Of a DNA stretch of 38,588 nucleotides, positions 12,829 to 20,991 are shown one piece after another. Numbering within the stretch: position 1 is the first letter of the stretch; each line of letters begins with the position of its first letter. A model generated the notes under the pieces. It was not told the DNA's origin and did not search any database. It saw only the letters and a list, made by a program, of their open reading frames with translations. The stretch is from IMG/VR virus record IMGVR_UViG_3300009093_000023, positions 1 through 38,588 of that record. The stretch is one strand, 5' to 3'. This DNA comes from a virus. The translations under genes were made by a program, and so were the position numbers.

Positions 12829-14933
12829 GGACCTATTTCCTTAACTCGTTTTTTCCAGGCATTAAGAGTCTGTTTGGCGGCAAGTTTTGCAGCAGCGCTC
12901 TCTCCGAGGAATTCTCCCGCCATCGCGCCAGCCCCCGCCCCACCAAGCCCGAATGAGCTTCCGATAGCGGCTCCTGTCGCTTGCGCGCCTCTCTTGGTGA
13001 GATAAGAACCGATACCACGCTTTGTAAGCTGTAGGGATTGAGCGGCAGCACCAGGATAACGGGCATCTACCTTTAGAATATTTCCGGCATCACGGATATC
13101 CTTAATCTTTTCCATCACTTTAGGGTCGTCTTTAAATATGGCATCCAAAGTGGCGGCATTGTTATCCAGGAAGGTATTTACCCCATCCGCATCCCATAGC
13201 TCACGGGGATTGCCTGAACGGGTCTCACTCCCTGTTTCCAGTAATTGATTTATGAAATGCCCCTTTATATTTCCAATAGCTGCATTCGCCTGTCCCTTCA
13301 ACGGTTCTGGCATCTTGTTTCTAAGGGTATCCATCAAATCGGTTATCTGGTCAACCGATAGGGACGAAAGTTTGTCAGGTATCTTCTCGAAAGGTACCGG
13401 CCTGTTCTGGGGGGTGAAGGGGTCTTTGTCGAAAAGGTTAGACCATTTCGGGTTATCAAGAGTTTGATTCTTAAGAGTATGCATCTGACGTGCAGCGCCA
13501 TACAAATCTTCACCAGCCGTCTGCATAACGTCATTATCAATCGCGCTCTTGAGTTGCTTAATCGCCCCCTTCGTATCCGGAGACCATATCTGATTAAGCC
13601 ACTGTCTAACTTGTTCTGCGGCAGCAGGGGTAAACCCGTTTGGGTTATTCTGACGAAATACCTTTAATTGAGAATTGATACTGTGCAAAAGACCCTGTTG
13701 ATTCTTAGCCAAGAGGGTATTTTGGAAAGTAGGGTCATTAATCAGGTTTTCCACGCTCGGAAGTTGAGTGTATGCCTGTGGATTTCCATGCGCGGCTAAC
13801 TCATCTGAGCGTTTCTGAGCCTCGGAATAAAGCTGCTTCTCTCTTTCAGAGAACCATCTATTGAGGCTATCGAAAGGCGCGTCAATGACTTTACCGCGCT
13901 GCAAGATTGAACGCTGGTCCATACCAAGGGTTCCACCAACATCTTTTACTAGATTGCCTGCCGTATTAACTAGAGCGTTCTTTTCATGCTGGAATTGTTC
14001 GTCTGCGGCTTGTGAGGCTTCCTCATTCTTTGCCTTGGTAGTCTGATAATCCACCGCCGCATCAAAACGATTATTCTCCAATGCGCTCTGTCTAGCATTG
14101 GTGATTCCAACACGACGAAGGATTGACTGCCTTTCCTCTACCGCTTGTTTCTGTTGAGAAGGAGTTTGTTCCTCGGGCTCCATTTCAATAATGGGCTTCT
14201 TAATAGGTGTAGGCTCAAGATTAATAGGCTCAGAAGGCGTTTCCGCTTTAGGTGCCTCAGAAACATTCGGCGCTTCTGATTTAGGAATTTCCGCGTTAAT
14301 GCGTCCTTTTGGCGCAAGGAAAGGCATGACCGCATAGTTAAGGACATTCGCAGTTTCTGCCTGCTCCTCTGGATTGACCTTGACTATCCCCTCTGGATTC
14401 TTTTCATTCACGCCAGGAACAGGGATGCCGAATCGGGATTGGAAACCAGCGCCCATCGTCGTATCAGCACCGGCTGGAGTCTTAGCAGCTATATTTTCAG
14501 CTATGTCCTTATATTTACCGGGAATCAGATAAGAGGCGGCATTTCCTACCGCTTCGGCAGCGGCCTTTTCCTTTTCAGTCTTTGGTTCAAATGCAAAGAA
14601 GTCTTCCCACGATTTTTGAACGTCCTTTGGTTCTTGGGAAATTACTCCCATAGCATGAAGGGGGATAGCAGCAAGCCCAGCCGCCGACCCTAACGGAGCG
14701 CGGGCTATTCCGGTAAGAATATTTGCTACACCTTCCGAGCCACCCTTGAGATATTCATAACCAGTCTTTAACCCTTTGGCTAAATCAGCCTCAGTAACGC
14801 CTTTAGGGGTTGTTTTAGTATCAGGTTGTTTCTCCCCTGCCACATAAGCATAGGGGTCGAAAGGCTGCGCAGGAGCGGAAGTGCTCTCAGAGGGAGCGGT
14901 GGATTCTGCATAGGCGTAAGGGTCAAATGCCAT
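12825..14933 (-). CDS. Ejection (internal virion) protein, 702 aa
   Basis: The protein starts with repeated FDPYAYAE and FDPYAYVAGE motifs, has a Pro/Glu-rich segment around residues 215-260, then long charged helices (RQSILRRVGITNARQSALEN and following). The last 60 residues are Gly/Ala-rich and membrane-like (AAIGSSFGLGGAGAGAMAGE). The overlap with the other two large genes and their position after the gp10-like gene match the P22 gp7/gp20/gp16 ejection set. Such proteins leave the capsid with the DNA and build a channel through the envelope. The assignment rests on position and composition, not on a clear motif. Confidence 0.65.
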   Translation of the reverse strand: MAFDPYAYAESTAPSESTSAPAQPFDPYAYVAGEKQPDTKTTPKGVTEADLAKGLKTGYEYLKGGSEGVANILTGIARAPLGSAAGLAAIPLHAMGVISQEPKDVQKSWEDFFAFEPKTEKEKAAAEAVGNAASYLIPGKYKDIAENIAAKTPAGADTTMGAGFQSRFGIPVPGVNEKNPEGIVKVNPEEQAETANVLNYAVMPFLAPKGRINAEIPKSEAPNVSEAPKAETPSEPINLEPTPIKKPIIEMEPEEQTPSQQKQAVEERQSILRRVGITNARQSALENNRFDAAVDYQTTKAKNEEASQAADEQFQHEKNALVNTAGNLVKDVGGTLGMDQRSILQRGKVIDAPFDSLNRWFSEREKQLYSEAQKRSDELAAHGNPQAYTQLPSVENLINDPTFQNTLLAKNQQGLLHSINSQLKVFRQNNPNGFTPAAAEQVRQWLNQIWSPDTKGAIKQLKSAIDNDVMQTAGEDLYGAARQMHTLKNQTLDNPKWSNLFDKDPFTPQNRPVPFEKIPDKLSSLSVDQITDLMDTLRNKMPEPLKGQANAAIGNIKGHFINQLLETGSETRSGNPRELWDADGVNTFLDNNAATLDAIFKDDPKVMEKIKDIRDAGNILKVDARYPGAAAQSLQLTKRGIGSYLTKRGAQATGAAIGSSFGLGGAGAGAMAGEFLGESAAAKLAAKQTLNAWKKRVKEIGP

Positions 14934-16360
14934 TACTGGATTCCGAGTTCCTGCAATTTCTGACGGCTCTTGGCAAGTTCAGCGCCTGAGATATCGTATC
15001 TCTTCAAGAATGCGTCAACCTCATCCTTTGATTTCATCTGCCCAAGCTCGAAAGTCTGCAACAAATGTGGGATGGAACGGAACGCGATTTCCCTCTGTTG
15101 TGCAGTCTGCGGGTCGGGAGCGGTCTGCATGATGTTTGCATAAGCCTGGATAATCTTCTCATTGGCTAGAGATTGCTGAATGACAGATTTCACAGCAGCG
15201 GCATCATATTTTGTATCAGGCGACCCGGCGGCAAATAGGGCTCTCGAAGCGTCGGTATCTCCAACCGCCTGTGCCCTAGCAGCTTCGTAACGGGCGATAT
15301 TCTTTGCCAATTCAGAAGCATTCGCGGCATTCTTGGTATCAATACCCATGCTGGCAGCAAGGTTCTTAAGGTCCTTGAATCCAGAGAATGCTGTACCCGT
15401 CCAAGTACCTTGGTCAATGATTGCCCCGGCTCTATCAAGGGCATCAATAGCCTGGGGACTTGTCCCGGCAGCATTAGCAGCGGCCTGAGTCCTCTGTACG
15501 ATTCCTTGGACGTTTCCTTGCAGCATGGTAAGCTGTCCTGGGGCGGGCTGCCACCAATTCGTCTGTCCCTGGGGTTGTCCGCCAGCGGCAGTAATCGGGC
15601 TTGCTTGTCCTCCAGGGCCCACGACGGCAGGGGCCCCTGTACCGGGCTGGGTGACAATCTGAGGCGAAATACCTTGTGGGATAGGATTTCCCACAGGTCC
15701 AATCCCCATGGGAGATTGGGGACTTCCCTGTACTGCCTGTTGACCTTTCGGACCCTGCATGAAGGACATGGCAGGGGCGCTTTCAGCCGATTCAGGGGAA
15801 TTGAATTGGATAGAGACGCCTCTAGCAAACTGCCTTAACGCCTGAGACTCTTGTGCGGCATTAAGGTTATGCGTCGGCGGGGCATGTAGTAGGGCGCTAT
15901 CCAGCGACCTCTGATACATGGGGTCGTCGCTCTGTTCTCTCGCCTGTTCTATGGCATCCAGAAAATCCGCTTTCGAGGCATTGGGGTTTGCGGCGACGGA
16001 AGCAAAGAAACTTCCGATAGTGGCTCTCTGTTTGTTTGAGAGGTCAAGGATAGCCTGTTTATTGGCTACACCTTCATTTGCATTAGCAGTTGCCTGACCG
16101 ATATAAGCCTGCCCATAGACAGGAGCCACACTAGAAGCGTCTTTCTGGAACTTCTGAACGTTAAGACTCCCATCCTGATTACGATAGGAAGGGTCCTGCA
16201 TGGCTTTAGATGTAAATTCATGCAAAGCCTTAAGCTCATTATTCTGCTGCTGCGCTTGGTCGGCAGTCGCCATGCTCTGTTTCAGATTAACGACGTTCGC
16301 AAATGCGTTTACAGCATTTGGGACCTGTATCTGATTAGCGACGGGTGTCATGTCAGGCAT
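14933..16360 (-). CDS. Ejection (internal virion) protein, 475 aa
   Basis: A Gln/Asn/Ala-rich protein. Its N-terminal 160 residues are helical (ANVVNLKQSMATADQAQQQN), residues 195-290 are a Gly/Pro/Gln-rich linker (GPGGQASPITAAGGQPQGQT) and the C-terminal 180 residues are helical and charged. Starts and stops overlap its neighbours (TAATG). It sits where P22 has its second ejection protein gene. The low-complexity middle suggests an unfolded state during passage through the tail. Confidence 0.65.
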   Translation of the reverse strand: MPDMTPVANQIQVPNAVNAFANVVNLKQSMATADQAQQQNNELKALHEFTSKAMQDPSYRNQDGSLNVQKFQKDASSVAPVYGQAYIGQATANANEGVANKQAILDLSNKQRATIGSFFASVAANPNASKADFLDAIEQAREQSDDPMYQRSLDSALLHAPPTHNLNAAQESQALRQFARGVSIQFNSPESAESAPAMSFMQGPKGQQAVQGSPQSPMGIGPVGNPIPQGISPQIVTQPGTGAPAVVGPGGQASPITAAGGQPQGQTNWWQPAPGQLTMLQGNVQGIVQRTQAAANAAGTSPQAIDALDRAGAIIDQGTWTGTAFSGFKDLKNLAASMGIDTKNAANASELAKNIARYEAARAQAVGDTDASRALFAAGSPDTKYDAAAVKSVIQQSLANEKIIQAYANIMQTAPDPQTAQQREIAFRSIPHLLQTFELGQMKSKDEVDAFLKRYDISGAELAKSRQKLQELGIQ

Positions 16361-17427
16361 TAGTTTATCTTCCCGTAGTTGACACGGAAGTAACCATCTT
16401 CACCTTCAAAGACTGCATCCGGGAACTTCTCTTTTGCTTCGTCAGCCATGATTCCCATATGGAATGTCTCAGACCCGGCAAATCTATAGGTATATACAGT
16501 AAGTCCCGAATCTGTTTTACCAACAGGGGTTATATCAGTCTTTAGGCGTCTATCGCTAAATGCACTTCCCATGGAAGACCCGGACGCACCAGCATTAGAA
16601 CTTCCATTACCCTGCGTCAGATAAGGCAGATAGCCTAGATTACTGATAGCTCCAGCCCATGCGTTAGCTGAACCAACCTGACCGGCTGCTTGCGCGCTAC
16701 CGACATTCGTCGCGGATTGTGCGGCTTGTCCTGCCAAAGCCGTTCCCTGCTGACCTGTATTAGAAGCAGCGGCCTGACCAAGCTGCGTCATACCGGCAAG
16801 ACGGCTATAGATGTTCCCTTGCTGGGCCTGATACATGTTGAAGGCATTGTTAAACGAAGTATTGGCAAGGTTCTGATTGAAGCTCATCAAATCTTTCTGT
16901 GCCGCACCAGAAAGTGAACCCATGCTAGCTTCGTCGCCATTCAATACACCCTGCATCCCCTGCTGTCTCTGGAAATTATAGGCAGGTGAAAGCTTCTTCC
17001 AATCGGATATATCGAAAGGTTTTAAGAGACTTCCGAAACCTCCCGCGCTTGTACTATAAGGGGTGAATGTAGTCTTTCCCTGGGTATTCTGATAACGTGA
17101 GGGAATCTGTCCATTCTGGAAATCTCCTATATTCCCAAAGAACTTCCCTCCCGCATACTGACTACCGGGTAGTTGCTGAGTGGTATAAGTCCCATACTGA
17201 CTCGGGTCTCCTATGCCTAATAGATAGTCAAGCTGATTCAACGCCCCATAACCACCCTGCATGAAGGGTGCTTCCTGGGCGGTAATCGTATTGAACTCAT
17301 TTTGGCTTATCTGTTGTCCAGCATAAGCCGCGTTTGCCTGAGTATCGGCGGCGCTCTTGGCTCCTTGTGAGCCGATGTAACCGCCTACGACAGCGGCACC
17401 TGCTACAGCGACAGCACCCCAAGTCAT
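16360..17427 (-). CDS. DNA-transfer / ejection protein with S74-like C-terminus, 355 aa
   Basis: The N-terminus (AVAVAGAAVVGGYIGSQGAK) and the Gln/Ala-rich body with GQAAASNTGQQG fit the P22 gp7-like DNA-transfer protein family. The last 65 residues, beginning SDRRLKTDITPVGKTDSGLT and containing GIMADEAKEKFPDAV and FRVNYGKIN, resemble the intramolecular chaperone (peptidase S74) domain of tail spikes, which usually cleaves itself off after trimer folding. The short version here may be only a relic or an adhesion patch. Confidence 0.75.
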   Translation of the reverse strand: MTWGAVAVAGAAVVGGYIGSQGAKSAADTQANAAYAGQQISQNEFNTITAQEAPFMQGGYGALNQLDYLLGIGDPSQYGTYTTQQLPGSQYAGGKFFGNIGDFQNGQIPSRYQNTQGKTTFTPYSTSAGGFGSLLKPFDISDWKKLSPAYNFQRQQGMQGVLNGDEASMGSLSGAAQKDLMSFNQNLANTSFNNAFNMYQAQQGNIYSRLAGMTQLGQAAASNTGQQGTALAGQAAQSATNVGSAQAAGQVGSANAWAGAISNLGYLPYLTQGNGSSNAGASGSSMGSAFSDRRLKTDITPVGKTDSGLTVYTYRFAGSETFHMGIMADEAKEKFPDAVFEGEDGYFRVNYGKIN

Positions 17428-17885
17428 GTTTTCTCCTCTGCGGCTTTAACTATCTGTAGCCGCTCAAGAGTACGGTTTACTCTTGGATAGTCGTCAGGTT
17501 CAATCAATTCAGCCTCAAGGTTCTCTAAATCACGGTTTTGCGTGATATGAACGGTTGACCATACTGTATCTTCATGTATATAGAGGACTTTCTGTACCCC
17601 AGCATACGAGACGAAAGTAAGGGGTCCCTTCAAAGTCTCATGGGTTCCGTCTTCTCTAACGATTGTCACACACCCTTTCTGTATGATGTTGAAATGCTCG
17701 GTCTTGTGGATTTTACCGATTACGATAGAACCGGCGGGCATGAAGATTTCACGGATATAGACTCCTGGAGCAAAGTAATGCTTTAGGGGGCAATCTACCT
17801 GCGGCAGGGCCCCCATTTCCTTTACAAGATAATGGACTTTATCTTTCCATGAGATTTCCTCTTTTACTGCTTCAATTGCATTCAT
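17424..17885 (-). CDS. Cupin-fold protein of the tail gene cluster, 153 aa
   Basis: The ATG at 17885 overlaps the previous stop (CAATGA); an in-frame ATG at 17897 is possible. The core GVYIREIFMPAGSIVIGKIH, EHFNIIQKGCVTIVREDG and VWSTVHITQNRDLENLEAEL has the double-stranded beta-helix pattern of small cupins, with His residues in the metal-site positions. Cupin proteins of this type recur in podovirus structural clusters, but I know of no proven role. It might bind a sugar or stabilise a virion part. Confidence 0.65.
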   Translation of the reverse strand: MNAIEAVKEEISWKDKVHYLVKEMGALPQVDCPLKHYFAPGVYIREIFMPAGSIVIGKIHKTEHFNIIQKGCVTIVREDGTHETLKGPLTFVSYAGVQKVLYIHEDTVWSTVHITQNRDLENLEAELIEPDDYPRVNRTLERLQIVKAAEEKT

Positions 17886-18217
17886 TGAGGTATCCATGTC
17901 ATCGTGGGAGTGACGGAATAGGTCACTATGATTGAGTCACCCTGAGAGAGAGGGATACAGCCTGCTGTAATCCCTGTATTTACATTGGTGATACCGTCCC
18001 GGGTGAATTGAATCAGGGAGACAGTGCCTCCTTTTACCACCATGAAACCCTTACTTGTGACCTGATAGGTGAAGGGAGAAGTCCCGACGGTGATAGGCTG
18101 AATATCCCCCTGGGGACGGCCTTTCCAAACATCATTGAAAAACTGATACCACGTCCTCTCAGTAACTCCCTTTTGGGAGATTGCTTGCCGATAATTAGGG
18201 ATGGCGGAAAAGCTCAT
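17882..18217 (-). CDS. Conserved podovirus structural-cluster protein, 111 aa
   Basis: The ATG overlaps the end of the gp10-like C-terminal frame (ATGA). The C-terminal two thirds read VGTSPFTYQVTSKGFMVVKG, then GTVSLIQFTRDGIT and LSQGDSIIVTYSVTPTMTW, a beta-rich domain I recognise from the tail clusters of many P22-like phages. It probably decorates or joins the tail fibre apparatus. No enzyme motif. Confidence 0.65.
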   Translation of the reverse strand: MSFSAIPNYRQAISQKGVTERTWYQFFNDVWKGRPQGDIQPITVGTSPFTYQVTSKGFMVVKGGTVSLIQFTRDGITNVNTGITAGCIPLSQGDSIIVTYSVTPTMTWIPQ

Positions 18218-18447
18218 GCTGTCCTCGATAATTGGGCTTCGGCTTCTTCTTCCGGCTCAACGAACAATGTAACACCGATTATGTCACGCGGTACAGGGTC
18301 TGAGAAGTTCAATTCATAGATACGGTCTCTGGATGACCCCAGTCTCCTCCATACCGCTCTATTGGTGACTTCGCCCTTTTTACCGATAGGAACCCAATGC
18401 TCATTGGACCAATTCTTGTTCTTATTGTAATCATACCATCTGAGCAT
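18214..18447 (-). CDS. C-terminal part of the gp10-like protein in the -1 frame
   Basis: The frame encodes NPQAMLRWYDYNKNKNW, SNEHWVPIGKKG and RAVWRRLGSSRDRIYELNFS, the standard end of the P22 gp10-like tail protein. It lies in the frame one base earlier than the 18309-20732 frame. Its stop overlaps the next start (ATGA), as all true gene ends here do, so this is the functional reading. A single extra base near 18455 would give TAGSNPQAMLRW in one frame. An independent start at the ATG at 18447 lacks a good ribosome-binding site. Confidence 0.75.
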   Translation of the reverse strand: MLRWYDYNKNKNWSNEHWVPIGKKGEVTNRAVWRRLGSSRDRIYELNFSDPVPRDIIGVTLFVEPEEEAEAQLSRTA

Positions 18448-20732
18448 GGCTTGAGGATTGAGCCTGCCGTATAGTTGGTTGCTCCAGAAGGAGTAGAGGG
18501 GGAAGTGCTGGCGGAGGTTAAAGTCCCCGTAGTTGTGAAATTTCCTCCCGTTCCGAGATTAGTTCCGAAAGTAGCTGCCGGATTCTTTAGATAGACTAAT
18601 GGGGTTGTTCCAGTCGGAATTTGTCCTGTACTTCCCAAATTAACAGGGAAGCCATTTCCATTTATGAATTTAGCTCTATTTGCAGAATTGCTGAAATCTA
18701 TGAAACTAGGATTGAACCATAGTTCAGATATAGCACCATTGAATAACAGTGAACCCACTGTATTAGCAAAGATGCTTGCATTGTTTTTTGTATAGTCAAT
18801 AGTATCGTTGATTACGACAGGAGCATCATTATCTGATACATTGTTTATATAAAGATTCGTAACGCCTGTCGCTTGATTCCAAGAGGCAAGCACGTTATAC
18901 CAAGTCAATCCAGGCGTATAAGCTCCTGCGGTGTTCAATGCCAAAATCTGAGCGCCTGCGGAATTCCTAGTACTTATGACTATATTATCTATAAAATCAA
19001 TCCCGCAATTCAGCCCCTGAAATCCGCCTCCTGAATCTTGGATATTGAAGATATATCTAAAGGTTCCGGCTCCCCCATCAATACGAATCCACATCGAGAG
19101 AGAACCCGTCTTGCCATCCGCGACACCAGATAATTGAGCCCCCCTTGTCAGATATGCAGTACCGCCATTATCTACGGTATTGACGCTATACCCGCCTGAA
19201 TTCGTATTGCTAGTTATGTTGTTTCCAACACCGGGGGTAAATTCAACCTGTAACCACGAATGGAATAGACGTTTACGGTTCTGTTTGCTCCATGCATGTG
19301 GAGCGCGTCTCTGGCATCTTAGAGGCAGGCCATCATCTGAATAGAATTGACGGGACATTTGGTAGATTTTTCCATTTTGGTAATCCCCTACCAGACGCAA
19401 ATCTGCCAGATTGCAGTATGCATTAGCTCTCATCCTATGATACTGACCTGAATTAACATCGAATGCGGCTCTCTGATGCCACATCGCGGTCTTTCCGTCA
19501 TAGACCCATGTCACGTCTGCGGTAGGGAAAGTGAGGACATAGAACCAATGTCCTTCCTCTTCATATGAGAAACCGATAGCATCATCCACGACAGGATAAG
19601 AGGAAATTGCTTTATCAATGGCATGGGTAGAAACCCGTTCCCATTGATAGTTTGATTGCTTGACTACGAAATTCTGGCCCTGCTCGTTTCGTCCGAGCCA
19701 AATCAAATCCGGTCCAAGACGGGTTATTGAATGAGTTGCGCCACAACCGATTTGGGGACCGATAGCGGGGATTCGGGAAAAGGCGAAATTTGGATTACCG
19801 GCGTCATACCATACCTCAGAGGTACGTTCACCGATAAGCCAAAGTTCCCTATTGTTCTCATATAGAGTTACAAGGTTATCAGTTGAAGAATCTTTCAATG
19901 CATAAAATGACCCTGCGAATAGCAAGGTATAGGGCGTAGTAGCATTAGTGAAGAACGTCCTGGTATTTGGTTCTGAGAAAATCAACCAGCCTTCTATGAA
20001 GGCTACCATAGAGGCCGGAAGGAAAGCAGTATCGGTAATCTGACCGAATACTGGAATAGTAATCGTTATGGTATCGCTACCATGAGAACCCGTGGCATTC
20101 TTTGAGATAGATAGCGTAAGTGAATTGAAATTCACCCCTGTAAAGGTTGTGTTAGCAGGAATATCTCCCGCCGTATCCGTGACAGTCGCACTAGGTGTTA
20201 CCACAAGTCCATTAGGGATAGTGGATACTGTTATAGTAGATGTTCCGGAAGAAGTCGCGCCAGTAAAAGTCACGACATTGGGAACGCCTGAAATCAGATA
20301 ATAATATCCATATGTACCATCTACGATTACGGCAAATCCGCCTTTCCCACCGAATACCACTCCATTATCCCGTATCGAAACAGGACCGGTATAAGTCAGG
20401 AGTGTCCCTACCTGGGAAAGATTGAATGTAGGAGGAGTAACGCTAGTGGCGGGGATAGCGACTGAAATCAGATATACGATATTCCCCACAACAATAAGGG
20501 CGCTGGTATTCCCAGGAAGAGTCCACATTCCCCTTACTTCTGCGGCTGTAGTTGCAGCAGCTATTGATTCAAGTCCAGGACAACCCAAGAGGGCTATCGG
20601 CATCTTGGAGCCATTAGTCTTGTTCTCGCTTACTTCGCAATACCAGTTAATGCAACGTTGAGCATCCTGTAGAAGCATGGGAGCTTCATAGGCTTCTCCG
20701 ACGAATCCGAAATCTGAGCCTTCCTGAATCAT
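18309..20732 (-). CDS. P22 gp10-like tail (packaged-DNA-stabilisation) protein with LamG-like insertion, frame broken near its end
   Basis: The first 500 residues follow the gp10/tail-hub family: GSDFGFVGEAYEAPMLLQDA, RCINWYCEVSE, LWLIGERTSEVWYDAG and SYPVVDDAIGFSYEEEGHWF. Residues about 175-250 carry a beta insert also present in the gp4-like protein. At RKRLFHSWLQVEFTPGVGN the normal C-terminus should begin, but some 220 residues of LamG/concanavalin-like sequence intervene (GSLSMWIRIDGGAGTFRYIF, WYNVLASWNQATGVTNLYIN). After about residue 755 this frame gives nonsense, while the family's C-terminus continues in the -1 frame (18214-18447). In P22 gp10 closes the portal channel and carries the needle and spikes. 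The LamG-like domain may bind sugars. Confidence 0.8.
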   Translation of the reverse strand: MIQEGSDFGFVGEAYEAPMLLQDAQRCINWYCEVSENKTNGSKMPIALLGCPGLESIAAATTAAEVRGMWTLPGNTSALIVVGNIVYLISVAIPATSVTPPTFNLSQVGTLLTYTGPVSIRDNGVVFGGKGGFAVIVDGTYGYYYLISGVPNVVTFTGATSSGTSTITVSTIPNGLVVTPSATVTDTAGDIPANTTFTGVNFNSLTLSISKNATGSHGSDTITITIPVFGQITDTAFLPASMVAFIEGWLIFSEPNTRTFFTNATTPYTLLFAGSFYALKDSSTDNLVTLYENNRELWLIGERTSEVWYDAGNPNFAFSRIPAIGPQIGCGATHSITRLGPDLIWLGRNEQGQNFVVKQSNYQWERVSTHAIDKAISSYPVVDDAIGFSYEEEGHWFYVLTFPTADVTWVYDGKTAMWHQRAAFDVNSGQYHRMRANAYCNLADLRLVGDYQNGKIYQMSRQFYSDDGLPLRCQRRAPHAWSKQNRKRLFHSWLQVEFTPGVGNNITSNTNSGGYSVNTVDNGGTAYLTRGAQLSGVADGKTGSLSMWIRIDGGAGTFRYIFNIQDSGGGFQGLNCGIDFIDNIVISTRNSAGAQILALNTAGAYTPGLTWYNVLASWNQATGVTNLYINNVSDNDAPVVINDTIDYTKNNASIFANTVGSLLFNGAISELWFNPSFIDFSNSANRAKFINGNGFPVNLGSTGQIPTGTTPLVYLKNPAATFGTNLGTGGNFTTTGTLTSASTSPSTPSGATNYTAGSILKPCSDGMITIRTRIGPMSIGFLSVKRAKSPIERYGGDWGHPETVSMN

Positions 20733-20986
20733 GGAATCACTATTGCTGAAATAAGGTTTGCAGGATAAGAAAACACACTTACTCCGACTTTAGGAAACGT
20801 AATAGGCCCTGGAAGGGTCAATGTCACGTCTCCTGAAATCGTTTGCCCAGACGCAGGTGACTGAGCTAATACCATTCCAGCCGTAGCAGGGTCTGTTACT
20901 TTTCTATAAACAATAATAGGCGTAACACTTAATGCGGATAACTGGATATTGGCATAATCCAATGAAAATCCGATTAGGTTAGGCAT
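20729..20986 (-). CDS. Single-PASTA-domain protein, 85 aa
   Basis: The ATG at 20986 follows the gp4-like stop directly; an upstream in-frame ATG would overlap that gene. Residues 1-62 match a PASTA domain: MPNLIGFSLDYANIQLSALS, then IIVYRKVTDPATAGMVLAQS and PASGQTISGDVTLTL. PASTA domains of penicillin-binding proteins and Ser/Thr kinases bind peptidoglycan fragments. The remaining residues are a hydrophobic beta stretch. Placed between the two tail-completion genes, it is likely a virion part and could touch the cell wall during entry. Confidence 0.75.
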   Translation of the reverse strand: MPNLIGFSLDYANIQLSALSVTPIIVYRKVTDPATAGMVLAQSPASGQTISGDVTLTLPGPITFPKVGVSVFSYPANLISAIVIP

Positions 20987-20991
20987 CGTAC

